Assembly (NCBI GenBank): GCA_910585665.1
Contig: CAJUFI010000024.1
Location: forward strand, 1 to 56,330
DNA from: an uncultured Acetatifactor sp.
Lineage (GTDB): Bacteria > Bacillota > Clostridia > Lachnospirales > Lachnospiraceae
Direction: 5' to 3'
DNA: 56,330 bases
The notes under the pieces were generated by a model, which did no database searches, was not told the DNA's origin, and saw only the letters and a program-made list of their open reading frames with translations. Each line of letters starts with the position of its first letter. The stretch's first letter is position 1. Below are positions 45,601 to 53,945 of the stretch, in pieces. Both the position numbers and the translations under genes were made by a program.

Positions 45601-46208
45601 ACGTCTTCCGGGAGATTAGATATATGTACCAGCGGGAAGAGCCTGTGCCGCTGGTGTGCAAGCTGGCCTATCTGAAATATTTTTCGGAAAACCGGGAAGA
45701 AATAGACGATGAACCGGATGAGATGATACAGGCGCTTCTGGAGGAGATGCTGGAGAAGGAGATTCGGCTGAATTTCCTACGGGCTTTCACGGAATGCCGG
45801 GATCTGCGGCGGGAGCTCTCCGACAAGACCATAGTGGAATACCGGACCAGGCCCCAGACCAAAGTCTGCATCCACTATGCCATCCTCCATGAGAACGGAG
45901 AGTCCCAGGAGTACCGGTGCGAATATATGAAAGAAGTGTACGGAGGCGTGTTCTTTCTGGCTTTTGTGATGTTCTTCGGGGAGAGCCTGCAGTATTATAT
46001 CACGGAGGAGAGGGACGGGGAATCCCAGGTGACGGAGAGCGGCACTATACAGCGGGGGGACGACAGCGGCGGCGAGGAGGGCAGGTATCAGCTGATCAAT
46101 GACATCGCCCTGGCGAAGTCGCTGCAGGACTATGACACCATGGACGAGCTGCTGGAGGAATATTATAAGAAGGATTTCCTGAACAGCAGGCTGTTCGGGC
46201 TGCGCTAG
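42636..46208 (+). CDS. DUF5717-like large protein
   Basis: The protein has 1190 residues. It has no signal peptide or clear membrane segments. The N-terminal ~300 residues are strand-rich ('SFRIFAPSGAYTAGTVLSSD', 'GTFDIISNQGEYYLPFVASV'); about 320-900 is helical repeats, TPR/HEAT-like ('LLAYYLYLTSLIHPDSEYVE'). I recognise it as the DUF5717 family of Lachnospiraceae (recalled). It is the first gene of a four-gene cluster with the DUF5716-like gene. The function is unknown. Start ATG 42636 is followed by another ATG at 42642. Confidence 0.7.
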   Translation: MQMQKIINQILEGNFDYESGSLDFSCAKIEFTIHKGGQYEDSFRIFAPSGAYTAGTVLSSDWRMECLTAEFSGAEDEVAFRFHGENLEEGDVVKGTFDIISNQGEYYLPFVASVEFDMPDSSIGPVKNLFHFANLAKSDWKEAVNLFYSPKFVNIFSGSDARFLEDYRALSVYRGQEQNVEEFLIQINKKQSVEFIAEEAALQVEVRASDAAAGVVEQALNLVRNGWGFTRLSVECRGDFLFTEKEVLTDDDFLGNRCRLPVFLDGSRLRQGRNFGQIHLFNSYLSLTVPVEVRLGGCPRDVQRAERRRCVAGLMESYQAFRLRRLNTSAWLRETGKVVERLVAMDENDVQARLFQAQLLITEERGNEAGWILDHVAELFEKCSPEDTLLAYYLYLTSLIHPDSEYVERVAADVERILRADDSNWRVAWLLLYLSADYCRTDREKWELWERFFLAGCTSPVLYIEALSLLNNNPALLRRLDRFEQQVLLYGIRQGALKREAADQLIYLAHRTRDYSPVLFQALEGLYKKRKDVQLLQEIVTLLIKGGKVGKDYFAWYRAGVDAQLRITNLYEHFMMSLDLDTFEEIPKTVLIYFSYQNNMDYARTAYLYDYILQHADRLGDIYESYRFKIDHFVTEQIKKGHINRSLANLYNKLLYPGIVDEQTSGPLARLLFAHQIQVEDDRIQKVYVYQPGNGRPSEYILTEKRTWVALYGSRYTIVFEDAWRNRFVRSVEYTMEKLMIPGKFLRFLLPYGELCPELDFYLCDSESVCREEPAQRIKRELRISSMGETQPRLKRELYMRILQYYYDTDDMRALDGYLEKIPAGELEAKERAVVVRFLVLRGNFRLAWQWVAEYGPYFVDLKILVRLLGAVTEKGIPAEESLLTAAAAHIFQKGKYDSAVLDYLVMHYQGMTRNLRDIWKAARSFEVDCYQLSERILVQMLYSGAFVGEKMDIFRYYISQGAKQEVEEAFLAQCAYDCFVKERLMERDVFREIRYMYQREEPVPLVCKLAYLKYFSENREEIDDEPDEMIQALLEEMLEKEIRLNFLRAFTECRDLRRELSDKTIVEYRTRPQTKVCIHYAILHENGESQEYRCEYMKEVYGGVFFLAFVMFFGESLQYYITEERDGESQVTESGTIQRGDDSGGEEGRYQLINDIALAKSLQDYDTMDELLEEYYKKDFLNSRLFGLR

Positions 46209-46242
46209 CTATGGAAAAAGGCATGGACGGGGAGGTGATGGC

Positions 46243-47541
46243 ATGGGATTTCTGAACAACGGCAGACTGATTGTGGGATATGACCTGGGGAACGAATTCT
46301 GCCAGATCAGTTTCGCTGCCTCAGGGAGCAGCGAGGCGGAGACGCTTTCCCAGGTGGCGGGCGCGCAGGTCTACAATATCCCTACGGTGCTGTGCAAGCG
46401 GTACGGCACGAACCAATGGCTTTACGGAAGGGAGGCCCTGCGCAGCTCCCAGGAAGGGGTCCTTGTGGAGAATCTTCTCTCCATGGCATGGGATGGGGAG
46501 CCGGTGGTCATTGACGGGGAGAGCTTCGACCCGGTGGCCCTGTTGGCCATTTTCTTCAAACGAAGCTTAGGGCTGCTGCCTCAGGCGGGGCCGAAGCTGG
46601 GGGCGATTATGATCACCTGCGGCCTGCTGGACACCCGGAGCGTGGAGGTGCTGACCCGCATGGTGGAGAGCAGCCGTCTCAAGGCAGGCAGGATTGCCTT
46701 TCAGAGTTATGAGGAGAGCTTCTACAGCTATATGCTCCGGCAGCCCAGGGAGCTGTGGGGCCATGACGCGGTACTGTTCGACTACAGGCGAGGGGGCATC
46801 CGGTCCCTGCGCATGGAGTCTAACAGGCGCACCACTCCCATCGTGACATTCATTGAGGAGAGAAAGCATTCTTTCCCGGAATATGCCCTGCCTCTGCGGG
46901 GGGAAGAGGACGGGGAGCGGAATCTGACGCCGGAGAGGCAGAAGGAACTGGAGGCCGCTTTTCTGAAGATTGCCCAGGAGGTCTGCGGGAAGGGGAACGT
47001 GGGCAGCGTCTTCCTGATCGGGGACGGCTTCTCCGGGGATTGGATGAAGGATTCCCTGCGTTATCTGTGCAAGGGCAGAAGGGTCTTCCAGGGGAACAAT
47101 CTGTTCAGCAAAGGGGCATGCTGCGGCATGCAGGAGAGGATAGAGCCAGGGGAGATGGGCAGCGCCCATGTGTTCCTGGGAGGGGACAAGCTGAAATCCA
47201 ATATCGGCATGAAAGTGTTCCGGCAGGGGGAGGAGTCCTACTGCGCCCTGCTGGACGCGGGATCCAACTGGTACGAGGCGGAGCAGGAGATGGAGGTCTA
47301 TCTGCAGGAGGGCAATGAGCTGGCCCTGATAGTGTCGCCCCTGGTGAGGAGCGAGACCGGCGAGAAGAACGGCAGAACCATCCGCATCGTCCTGGAGGGG
47401 CTTCCGGGGAACATGGCAAGGCTCAGGATGCGGTTTTCCATGAAGGAGGAGAACTGCCTGGCAGTGGAAGTCCACGACCTGGGCTTCGGGGAATTCCGGC
47501 TTTCCTCCGGGCGGGTGTGGAAGGAAGAGATAGAGATATAA
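46243..47541 (+). CDS. DUF5716-like protein, actin/Hsp70-fold ATPase-like
   Basis: The protein has 432 residues; ATG 46243 follows GGGGAGGTGATGGC. The start 'LIVGYDLGNEFCQISFA' resembles the phosphate-1 loop of the ASKHA (actin/Hsp70) superfamily, 'GAIMITCGL' the following strand, 'AVLFDYRRGGIRSLRM' a phosphate-2 loop region, and 'NVGSVFLIGDGFSGDWMKDS' the adenosine region. This matches the DUF5716 family of Lachnospiraceae (recalled). It follows the DUF5717-like gene by 34 bases. Confidence 0.7.
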   Translation: MGFLNNGRLIVGYDLGNEFCQISFAASGSSEAETLSQVAGAQVYNIPTVLCKRYGTNQWLYGREALRSSQEGVLVENLLSMAWDGEPVVIDGESFDPVALLAIFFKRSLGLLPQAGPKLGAIMITCGLLDTRSVEVLTRMVESSRLKAGRIAFQSYEESFYSYMLRQPRELWGHDAVLFDYRRGGIRSLRMESNRRTTPIVTFIEERKHSFPEYALPLRGEEDGERNLTPERQKELEAAFLKIAQEVCGKGNVGSVFLIGDGFSGDWMKDSLRYLCKGRRVFQGNNLFSKGACCGMQERIEPGEMGSAHVFLGGDKLKSNIGMKVFRQGEESYCALLDAGSNWYEAEQEMEVYLQEGNELALIVSPLVRSETGEKNGRTIRIVLEGLPGNMARLRMRFSMKEENCLAVEVHDLGFGEFRLSSGRVWKEEIEI

Positions 47542-47554
47542 GGGGTGGCTTGAG

Positions 47555-48391
47555 ATGCGGGTCAGTGTCTGTGTGGGAAATTATGCGAAAACGCCATATT
47601 GTATTCCGGGGCTGGAGATAGAGGTCTATTGCATGGAGGAACTATGCTACTGCATGAAGGAGAACGCGTTCCTGCTGGATCTGTCTGTGATGAATGACCA
47701 GCTGCTGGTGTGGATAGAGAGGGAGTGCGGCCTGCGGGAGCTTGCGGGGGCGCTCCACCCGCTGGTGCACAGGCAGGGGTCGCTGAGCATGTTCGTGACG
47801 GCCATTCTGCGGTACGTGGGCTGGGGGGACGAGGCCTCCCTGAGCGAGACGGAGCAGGCCATCCGGCAGGGGGCGGGCCTGAGCGGCATAGAGAAGCGCA
47901 AGAGCCAGATAGACCATCTGGTGGAAAAGAAGAAATACAAATCTGCCCTGCGGGGATATGAGAATCTGTTGCGGGAATGGCAGGAACCGGAGAGCGGAAG
48001 GATCCCGGCGCAGGAATTTCTGGCCAGGATCTGGCATAATAAAGGGGTGGCGTATGCGGGCCTGATGCTGTATGACAGGGCGGCGGAGTGCTTTGGGCGG
48101 GCCTACGACCTGCAGGGAGGCAGAGAGGACTGCCTGGCCTATCTGGCGGCAAAGCGCATGGAGCTCTCCGAGGAGGACTACGTGGCTTTCGCGGGCGGGC
48201 GCGAGGAGTGGTACAGCCAGACCCTGGAACTGGAGAGAAAGCTGGAGAGGGCCATGGACGAGTGGGAGCAGCAGCCGGACTATCTGAGACTGTATCACAG
48301 GCGGGAGCGGAGGAGCAGCGACAGGGGGCAGTTCTATGAGGACAATGAGCGCCTGGTGCAGGCTTTGAAGGAAAGCTACCGCATGGAATAG
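47555..48391 (+). CDS. hypothetical protein of the DUF5717/5716 cluster
   Basis: The protein has 278 residues; ATG 47555. The first ~110 residues are mixed ('YCMKENAFLLDLSVMNDQLL', 'MFVTAILRYVGWG'); the second half (about 130-260) is helical repeats with a TPR feel ('ARIWHNKGVAYAGLMLYDRA', 'AECFGRAYDLQGG'). No export signal. I do not recognise a named family. It sits 13 bases after the previous gene. Confidence 0.65.
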   Translation: MRVSVCVGNYAKTPYCIPGLEIEVYCMEELCYCMKENAFLLDLSVMNDQLLVWIERECGLRELAGALHPLVHRQGSLSMFVTAILRYVGWGDEASLSETEQAIRQGAGLSGIEKRKSQIDHLVEKKKYKSALRGYENLLREWQEPESGRIPAQEFLARIWHNKGVAYAGLMLYDRAAECFGRAYDLQGGREDCLAYLAAKRMELSEEDYVAFAGGREEWYSQTLELERKLERAMDEWEQQPDYLRLYHRRERRSSDRGQFYEDNERLVQALKESYRME

Positions 48392-48408
48392 AAAGGGAAG
48401 TTTTGCCA

Positions 48409-49587
48409 ATGGGATTTTTGTCGAAATTATTCAAAAAAAAGAAGCATCAGGAAAACGACACGGATGACTGGGAGACTGTAGTCTACGACAGGGATGATGT
48501 GGATTTCTCCGACGAGGAGGAGCGCAGCCGGTACATTGCCAACTGCCTGGAACAGATGGGGGAGGCCACCCGGGAGATGAATCTCCTGACAGGGGAGTAT
48601 TCCCTGATCACGTCCCACCTGACGGATATGGAAGAGATTGAGGCGCTGCCCGAGCCGCAGCGCCGGGAACTGGACGGCATCGCCGGGCGGCTGGTGGCCC
48701 TGGAGCAGGACAGCAACCGATACCGGGGGCGGAAGAACCGCATGAAGGACGCGGACTTCTACCGTCTGCGGGAGCATGAGGCCGAGATTCAGACGGGCAT
48801 CGAGAAGCTGACGGAGTGCGAGGTGTACGGCGGGAAGATCAAGCAGGATCTCCAGAGGCTGGACAGGGAGCGGCATGCCTATGAATACCGCAGGCAGGAG
48901 CTGAACAATCTGATGAACAATCTGCGGGGAATGACCGTGATCTTCGTGACGGCTTTCGTGCTGTGCATCCTGATGCTGGTGGTGCTGCAGTTCGTGTTCC
49001 GGATGGACACCAAGGTGGGGTATCTGCTGGCGGTGGCCGCGGTGGCGGTGGCCGTGACGGTGACCTGGGTGAAGTACACGGATGACGACAGGGAGCTGCA
49101 CCAGGTGGAGATAGCGGTAAACAAGCTGATCCTGCTGCAGAACAAGGTGAAGATCCGGTATGTGAACAACAAGAACCTGACGGACTACCTGCGCATCAAA
49201 TACGGCACGGAAAGCGCCGCGGCGCTGAAGAGGCTGTGGGTACAGTACCGGAGGGAGAAGGAGGAGAGGCGGGAATTCGCGGAGGCGGAGGCGAAAGCGG
49301 AGTATTACCGCAGGCAGCTTCTGACGAAACTGTCCCACTACAGGATTGCTGCTCCGGAGAGATGGGTGAGCCAGGCGGCCGCTCTGCTGGACAAGCGGGA
49401 GATGGTGGAAATGCGCCACGAGCTGATTCTCCGCAGGCAGGCGCTGCGCAAGCAGATGGACTACAACAATGGCGTGGCGGAGACGGCCAGGCGGGAGATT
49501 ATGGACGTGGCGGAGAAATATCCCGCGTATGCCTCGGAGATCAAGGCCATGGTGGCCCAGTACGGGGCGGAGGATTCTGCCTATTGA
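48409..49587 (+). CDS. hypothetical membrane coiled-coil protein of the DUF5717/5716 cluster
   Basis: The protein has 392 residues from ATG 48409, 8 bases after AAAGGGAAG. The N-terminus is basic (LSKLFKKKK). Long coiled-coil stretches flank two membrane segments ('MTVIFVTAFVLCILMLVVLQ', then 'VGYLLAVAAVAVAVTVTWV', about 180-225). The layout suggests a membrane anchor for the cytoplasmic proteins of the same operon. It is the last gene of the cluster. Confidence 0.65.
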   Translation: MGFLSKLFKKKKHQENDTDDWETVVYDRDDVDFSDEEERSRYIANCLEQMGEATREMNLLTGEYSLITSHLTDMEEIEALPEPQRRELDGIAGRLVALEQDSNRYRGRKNRMKDADFYRLREHEAEIQTGIEKLTECEVYGGKIKQDLQRLDRERHAYEYRRQELNNLMNNLRGMTVIFVTAFVLCILMLVVLQFVFRMDTKVGYLLAVAAVAVAVTVTWVKYTDDDRELHQVEIAVNKLILLQNKVKIRYVNNKNLTDYLRIKYGTESAAALKRLWVQYRREKEERREFAEAEAKAEYYRRQLLTKLSHYRIAAPERWVSQAAALLDKREMVEMRHELILRRQALRKQMDYNNGVAETARREIMDVAEKYPAYASEIKAMVAQYGAEDSAY

Positions 49588-49734
49588 CTTCTGGCTTTTT
49601 GTAAGATATGATATTTCCGGACATCTTCATATAAGATACTTGCGGCCACGATAACCTGCCATGAATGCACTTCTTCATTGCGCCGGATTCACGGGCGATA
49701 GGTCTGTGGCATCGCGGCAGATTTCGGCGCTGGT

Positions 49735-49834
49735 GGGTATGAGGCATGCTGACTGCTGCAACTTCTGTAGGAAAAAGTCTTGAGACACAAGGAAAACGGA
49801 CTTAAACTCGCAGCAGTTATTTGTGGGCGATTCC
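49735..49834 (+). mobile_element. decayed third copy of the 100-bp MITE
   Basis: From about 49752 the sequence tracks the MITE: GCTGCAACTT..GTAGGA, then GGAAAACGGACTTAAACTCG, then GCAGCAGTTATTTGTGGGCG, ending ATTCC followed by TTA. The left end is blurred. It has no coding potential. The rest of 49588-49907 shows no gene. Confidence 0.6.
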
Positions 49835-49907
49835 TTACCCACTGGCAGAATGCAGACTTTGGTGCGCAAAATCAGAGAATTGGATAAATCAGCAGATAAA
49901 GGAGATT

Positions 49908-51413
49908 ATGAGTATGGATGAGAAGCGAACCGCGGATGAAAAGCGAGCCATGGAGGAAAGGCAGGCCATGGATAAATATGTAAGCCCCCTGTCGGAGCGC
50001 TATGCCAGCAGGGAAATGCAGTACATTTTCTCCCCGGAAATGAAGTTCACCACCTGGCGGAGGCTGTGGATCGCTCTGGCGGAGACGGAGAAGGAGCTGG
50101 GCTTAAGCCAGGACGGCAAGCCTGTTATCACGGACGAACAGATCGAGGAGATGAAAGCCCATGCGGACGACATCAATATAGAAGTGGCGAAAGCCCGGGA
50201 AAGGGAAGTTCGCCACGATGTCATGAGCCATGTGTATGCATATGGCCAGCAGTGCCCCAAGGCGGCGGGCATTATCCATCTGGGGGCCACTTCCTGTTAC
50301 GTGGGGGACAATACGGACATCATCGTGATGACAGAGGGCCTGAAGCTTTTGAAGAAGAAGCTGGTGAATGTCATTGCGGAGCTCGGACAGTTCGCTGACA
50401 AATATAAGGCCCAGCCCACGCTGGCCTTCACCCATTTCCAGCCTGCCCAGCCCACCACGGTGGGGAAGCGCGCCACTCTGTGGCTGCAGGAGTTCTATCT
50501 GGATTTGGAGGATTTGGAGCATGTGCTGGGGAACATGAAGCTGCTGGGGTCGAAAGGGACCACGGGAACCCAGGCTTCTTTCCTGGAGCTTTTCAATGGA
50601 GACCAGGAGACCATCGACAAAATCGACCCCATGATTGCCCGGAAGATGGGGTTCAAAGAGTGCTTCCCTGTATCCGGCCAGACCTATTCCAGGAAGGTGG
50701 ACACCAGGGTCGCGAACGTGCTGGCTGGCATTGCCGCTTCCGCCCATAAGATGAGCAACGACATCCGTCTGCTCCAGCATCTCAAGGAGGTGGAGGAGCC
50801 CTTCGAGAAGAACCAGATTGGGTCCTCCGCCATGGCTTATAAGCGCAATCCCATGAGAAGCGAAAGGATTGCCTCCCTGTCCAGGTATGTGATGATTGAC
50901 GCGCTGAATCCGGCCATCACCTCCGCCACCCAGTGGTTCGAGAGGACGCTGGACGACTCGGCAAATAAGAGGCTGTCCATTCCGGAGGGCTTCCTTGCGG
51001 TGGACGGCATCCTGGATTTGTGCCTGAACGTGGTGGACGGGCTGGTGGTATATCCCAAGGTCATCGAGAAGCATCTGCTCAGCGAGCTGCCCTTCATGGC
51101 CACGGAGAACATCATGATGGATGCGGTGAAGATGGGCGGGAACCGCCAGGAGCTCCACGAGCGCATCCGCGAGCTTTCCATGGAGGCGGGCCGGAACGTG
51201 AAAGTGGAGGGGAAGGAGAACAACCTGCTGGAGCTGATCGCGGCAGACCCTGCTTTCCATATGACGCTGGAGGAGCTTCAGAAGTCCATGGACCCCGCCA
51301 GATACGTGGGCCGCTCCAGGGAGCAGGTGGAGGCATTCCTGCGGGATGTGGTGGCACCGGTGCTGGCGGAGAACAAAGAGCTGCTGGGCATGAAGGCAGA
51401 AGTGAATGTGTGA
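49908..51413 (+). CDS. purB: adenylosuccinate lyase
   Basis: The protein has 501 residues from ATG 49908 (AAAGGAG upstream; ATG 49914 is also possible). It splits SAICAR to AICAR and adenylosuccinate to AMP. The fumarase/aspartase-superfamily marks are present: 'EVRHDVMSHVYAYG' with a likely catalytic His, 'HLGATSCYVGDN', 'THFQPAQPTTVGKRATLW', and the signature 'IGSSAMAYKRNPMRSERI'. The first ~20 residues are a charged extension (DEKRTADEKRAMEE) that is odd for the family. Confidence 0.93.
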   Translation: MSMDEKRTADEKRAMEERQAMDKYVSPLSERYASREMQYIFSPEMKFTTWRRLWIALAETEKELGLSQDGKPVITDEQIEEMKAHADDINIEVAKAREREVRHDVMSHVYAYGQQCPKAAGIIHLGATSCYVGDNTDIIVMTEGLKLLKKKLVNVIAELGQFADKYKAQPTLAFTHFQPAQPTTVGKRATLWLQEFYLDLEDLEHVLGNMKLLGSKGTTGTQASFLELFNGDQETIDKIDPMIARKMGFKECFPVSGQTYSRKVDTRVANVLAGIAASAHKMSNDIRLLQHLKEVEEPFEKNQIGSSAMAYKRNPMRSERIASLSRYVMIDALNPAITSATQWFERTLDDSANKRLSIPEGFLAVDGILDLCLNVVDGLVVYPKVIEKHLLSELPFMATENIMMDAVKMGGNRQELHERIRELSMEAGRNVKVEGKENNLLELIAADPAFHMTLEELQKSMDPARYVGRSREQVEAFLRDVVAPVLAENKELLGMKAEVNV

Positions 51414-51531
51414 TGCAGGAGGCCCTGGAAAGGGCAGCCTGAATTAATAGACAAACGTCCGCCAGGGCAGAAGAGGCCTGATGCGGAAAGGCGGACAGGG
51501 AACTGGCACAATAGAAAGCGGGAGGACGACA

Positions 51532-52938
51532 ATGGGTGGATTTTTCGGCGTGGCAGCTAAGGAGGATTGTGTATTCGATTTGTTCTTCGGAACGGATTAT
51601 CATTCCCATCTGGGGACCAGAAGGGCAGGCATGGTGGTCTATGGCAAGGAGAAAGGGTTTGACAGGGCCATCCACAATATCGAGAATGCCCCTTTCCGGA
51701 CGAAATTCGACAAAGATTTCAATGAGATGGAAGGGAACATCGGCATCGGCAGCATTTCCGATTTTGAGCCCCAGCCGCTGATGGTGCGGTCCCATCACGG
51801 GACTTACGCCATCGCGACGGTGGGCAAGATCAACAATGCGGAAAAGCTGACGGAGGAACTGCTTTCCAAAGGGCATGCCCATTTTCTGGAGATGAGCGGC
51901 GGGGATTTGAATGCCACGGAGCTGGTGGCCTATCTGGTGGATCAGAAGGACAACCTGGTGGAGGGCATCCACTATGCCCAGGAGGTCATCGACGGTTCCA
52001 TGACCATGCTGATCATGACGTCCAAGGGCGTCTATGCGGCCAGGGACATCCACGGCAGGACGCCTGTGTCCGTGGGCAAAAAGGAGGGGGCGAACTGTGT
52101 CTCCTTTGAGAGTTTTGCCTACCTGAACCTGGGGTATGAGCTCCAGAGGGAGCTGGGGCCCGGCGAGATAGTCGTGGTGACGCCCGAGGGAGTCCATACG
52201 CTGATGCAGCCCGGGAAGGACATGAAAATCTGCACCTTCCTGTGGGTATACTATGGATATCCTACATCCTCCTATGAGGGAATCAGCGTGGAGAAGATGC
52301 GGTACAACTGCGGCGCGCTGCTGGCTGAGCGGGATGACGTGAAGCCGGATACGGTGGCGGGGGTGCCGGATTCCGGCACGGCCCATGCCATCGGGTACGC
52401 GAATCGTTCGGGCATACCTTTTTCCAGGCCCTTCGTCAAATACACGCCCACCTGGCCCCGGTCGTTCATGCCTACGATACAGACCCAGAGGAACCTGATC
52501 GCCAAGATGAAGCTGATTCCCGTGAAAGACCTGATAGAGGGGAAGAGCCTGCTGCTGATTGACGATTCCATCGTCAGGGGCACGCAGATGCGGGAGACCA
52601 CGGAGTTCCTCTACCACAGCGGGGCCAAGGAGGTCCATATCCGTCCCGCCTGTCCGCCGCTGATGTATGGCTGCAAATATCTGAATTTCTCCAGGTCGAA
52701 GTCGGAGATGGATCTGATAGCCAGGAGGGTCCTGAAGGAGATGGAGCAGGAAGGCCGGGAAATCGACCTGAAGAACTATGTGAATCCTGACACGGCAGAA
52801 TATGGGGAGTTGGTGGAACGGATCCGCAGGCAGCTGAATTTCACGACCCTGCGTTACCACAGGCTGGACGATATGATTGCTTCCGTGGGAATCGACAGGG
52901 AGAAGCTGTGTACATACTGCTGGGACGGTCAGGAGTAG
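51532..52938 (+). CDS. PurF-like amidophosphoribosyltransferase paralogue without the Cys nucleophile
   Basis: The protein has 468 residues from ATG 51532 after GGGAGGACGACA. It begins MGGFFGVA where active PurF begins MCGIFGI, so the N-terminal catalytic Cys is Gly. The remaining Ntn-hydrolase frame ('YHSHLGTRRAGM', 'GIGSISDFEPQPL') and the PRPP-binding motif 'LLLIDDSIVRGTQMRETTEF' are intact. It may use free ammonia, a partner subunit, or have another role. I recall related Gly-starting proteins in Lachnospiraceae. It follows purB by 118 bases. Confidence 0.85.
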   Translation: MGGFFGVAAKEDCVFDLFFGTDYHSHLGTRRAGMVVYGKEKGFDRAIHNIENAPFRTKFDKDFNEMEGNIGIGSISDFEPQPLMVRSHHGTYAIATVGKINNAEKLTEELLSKGHAHFLEMSGGDLNATELVAYLVDQKDNLVEGIHYAQEVIDGSMTMLIMTSKGVYAARDIHGRTPVSVGKKEGANCVSFESFAYLNLGYELQRELGPGEIVVVTPEGVHTLMQPGKDMKICTFLWVYYGYPTSSYEGISVEKMRYNCGALLAERDDVKPDTVAGVPDSGTAHAIGYANRSGIPFSRPFVKYTPTWPRSFMPTIQTQRNLIAKMKLIPVKDLIEGKSLLLIDDSIVRGTQMRETTEFLYHSGAKEVHIRPACPPLMYGCKYLNFSRSKSEMDLIARRVLKEMEQEGREIDLKNYVNPDTAEYGELVERIRRQLNFTTLRYHRLDDMIASVGIDREKLCTYCWDGQE

Positions 52939-52988
52939 CGTAAGGTGGAGGTTCGGGCAGGCTTGGAAGATGATTTTTTGAGTTTGGG

Positions 52989-53762
52989 GTGTTGACGGTG
53001 TTAAGAATGTGTTTTGTGGTAGTGGTCTCGCTGCCGTTTGTGCTGTATTATATCGGCAAAGCGCGTTATATCGAACGGCATGGCAAAGATTTTTCGGAGG
53101 AAAGACGGTACAAGATGGCCAGAAGGTGCATCTCCATCATGATGCGCAACGGGCGGATCGAGACGGAGAGCTATGGGCAGGAGCTTCTGCCGGAAGAGGG
53201 CGGCTATGTCATGTATTCCAACCATCAGGGCAAGTATGATACGCTGGGAATCATGTTTTCCCATCCGAAACCCTGTACCATCGTCATAGACGCCGTCCGT
53301 TCCAGGCTTCCCCTGACCAATTCCTTCATAGACCTGGTGCAGGGGAGCAGGCTGGACAGGAATGACATGAGGGCGCAGCTGAAGACCATTTTGAAGATTG
53401 CCGATGAGGTGAAGGGCGGAAGGCGGTACATCATATTTCCGGAGGGCGGCTATGACCACAATAAAAATGAGCTGCAGGACTTCATGGCAGGTTCCTTCAA
53501 ATGTGCTGCCAAGGCCAGGGCGCCTATCGTGCCGGTGGCCATCATTGATTCCTACAAGCCTTTCGGGATGAATTCCCTGCGGAAGGTGAAGACCCAGGTC
53601 CATTTTCTGGAGCCTATTTTCTATGAGGAATACGGGCAGATGAAAACGGTGGAGATAGCCCGGATGGTGAAGGGCAGAATCGAGGCTGCCATCGATGGCC
53701 AGATGAACCGGAAGGCACGGCCTGACCAGGTGCCGGACAGCGCGGTGACGCACTGTAAGTAA
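52989..53762 (+). CDS. PlsC-like 1-acylglycerol-3-phosphate acyltransferase
   Basis: The protein has 257 residues if started at GTG 52989; GTG 52998 and ATG 53007 are also possible and no ribosome site decides. One N-terminal hydrophobic segment ('FVVVVSLPFVLYYIG') is followed by the acyltransferase motifs NHQGKYD (NHx4D) and 'IIFPEGGYD' (EGT-like), then 'APIVPVAIIDSYKPF'. It should acylate lysophosphatidic acid at the membrane. Confidence 0.85.
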   Translation: MLTVLRMCFVVVVSLPFVLYYIGKARYIERHGKDFSEERRYKMARRCISIMMRNGRIETESYGQELLPEEGGYVMYSNHQGKYDTLGIMFSHPKPCTIVIDAVRSRLPLTNSFIDLVQGSRLDRNDMRAQLKTILKIADEVKGGRRYIIFPEGGYDHNKNELQDFMAGSFKCAAKARAPIVPVAIIDSYKPFGMNSLRKVKTQVHFLEPIFYEEYGQMKTVEIARMVKGRIEAAIDGQMNRKARPDQVPDSAVTHCK

Positions 53763-53849
53763 GTGCGGCAGACGAGAGACGGAGCCGGGAAGAAAAGGGG
53801 GTGCGCAGCGTTTTCGGTGGGCGGGTTTGCGGTGAAAGCGGTAGATATG

Positions 53850-53920
53850 TGAGATGCGTCCTTCCGGGCGGACAGGTGGAATGACAGAACCTGCCGCTTG
53901 GAAGGGCGCATATTTTATGC
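53850..53920. terminator. bidirectional hairpin between plsC-like gene and purC
   Basis: ATGCGTCCTTCC...ACAGGT folds back on ACCTGCCGCTTGGAAGGGCGCAT with few mismatches, followed by ATTTTAT. It serves converging genes. Confidence 0.6.
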
Positions 53921-53945
53921 GCGGATAGAGAATACGCGAAAAATT

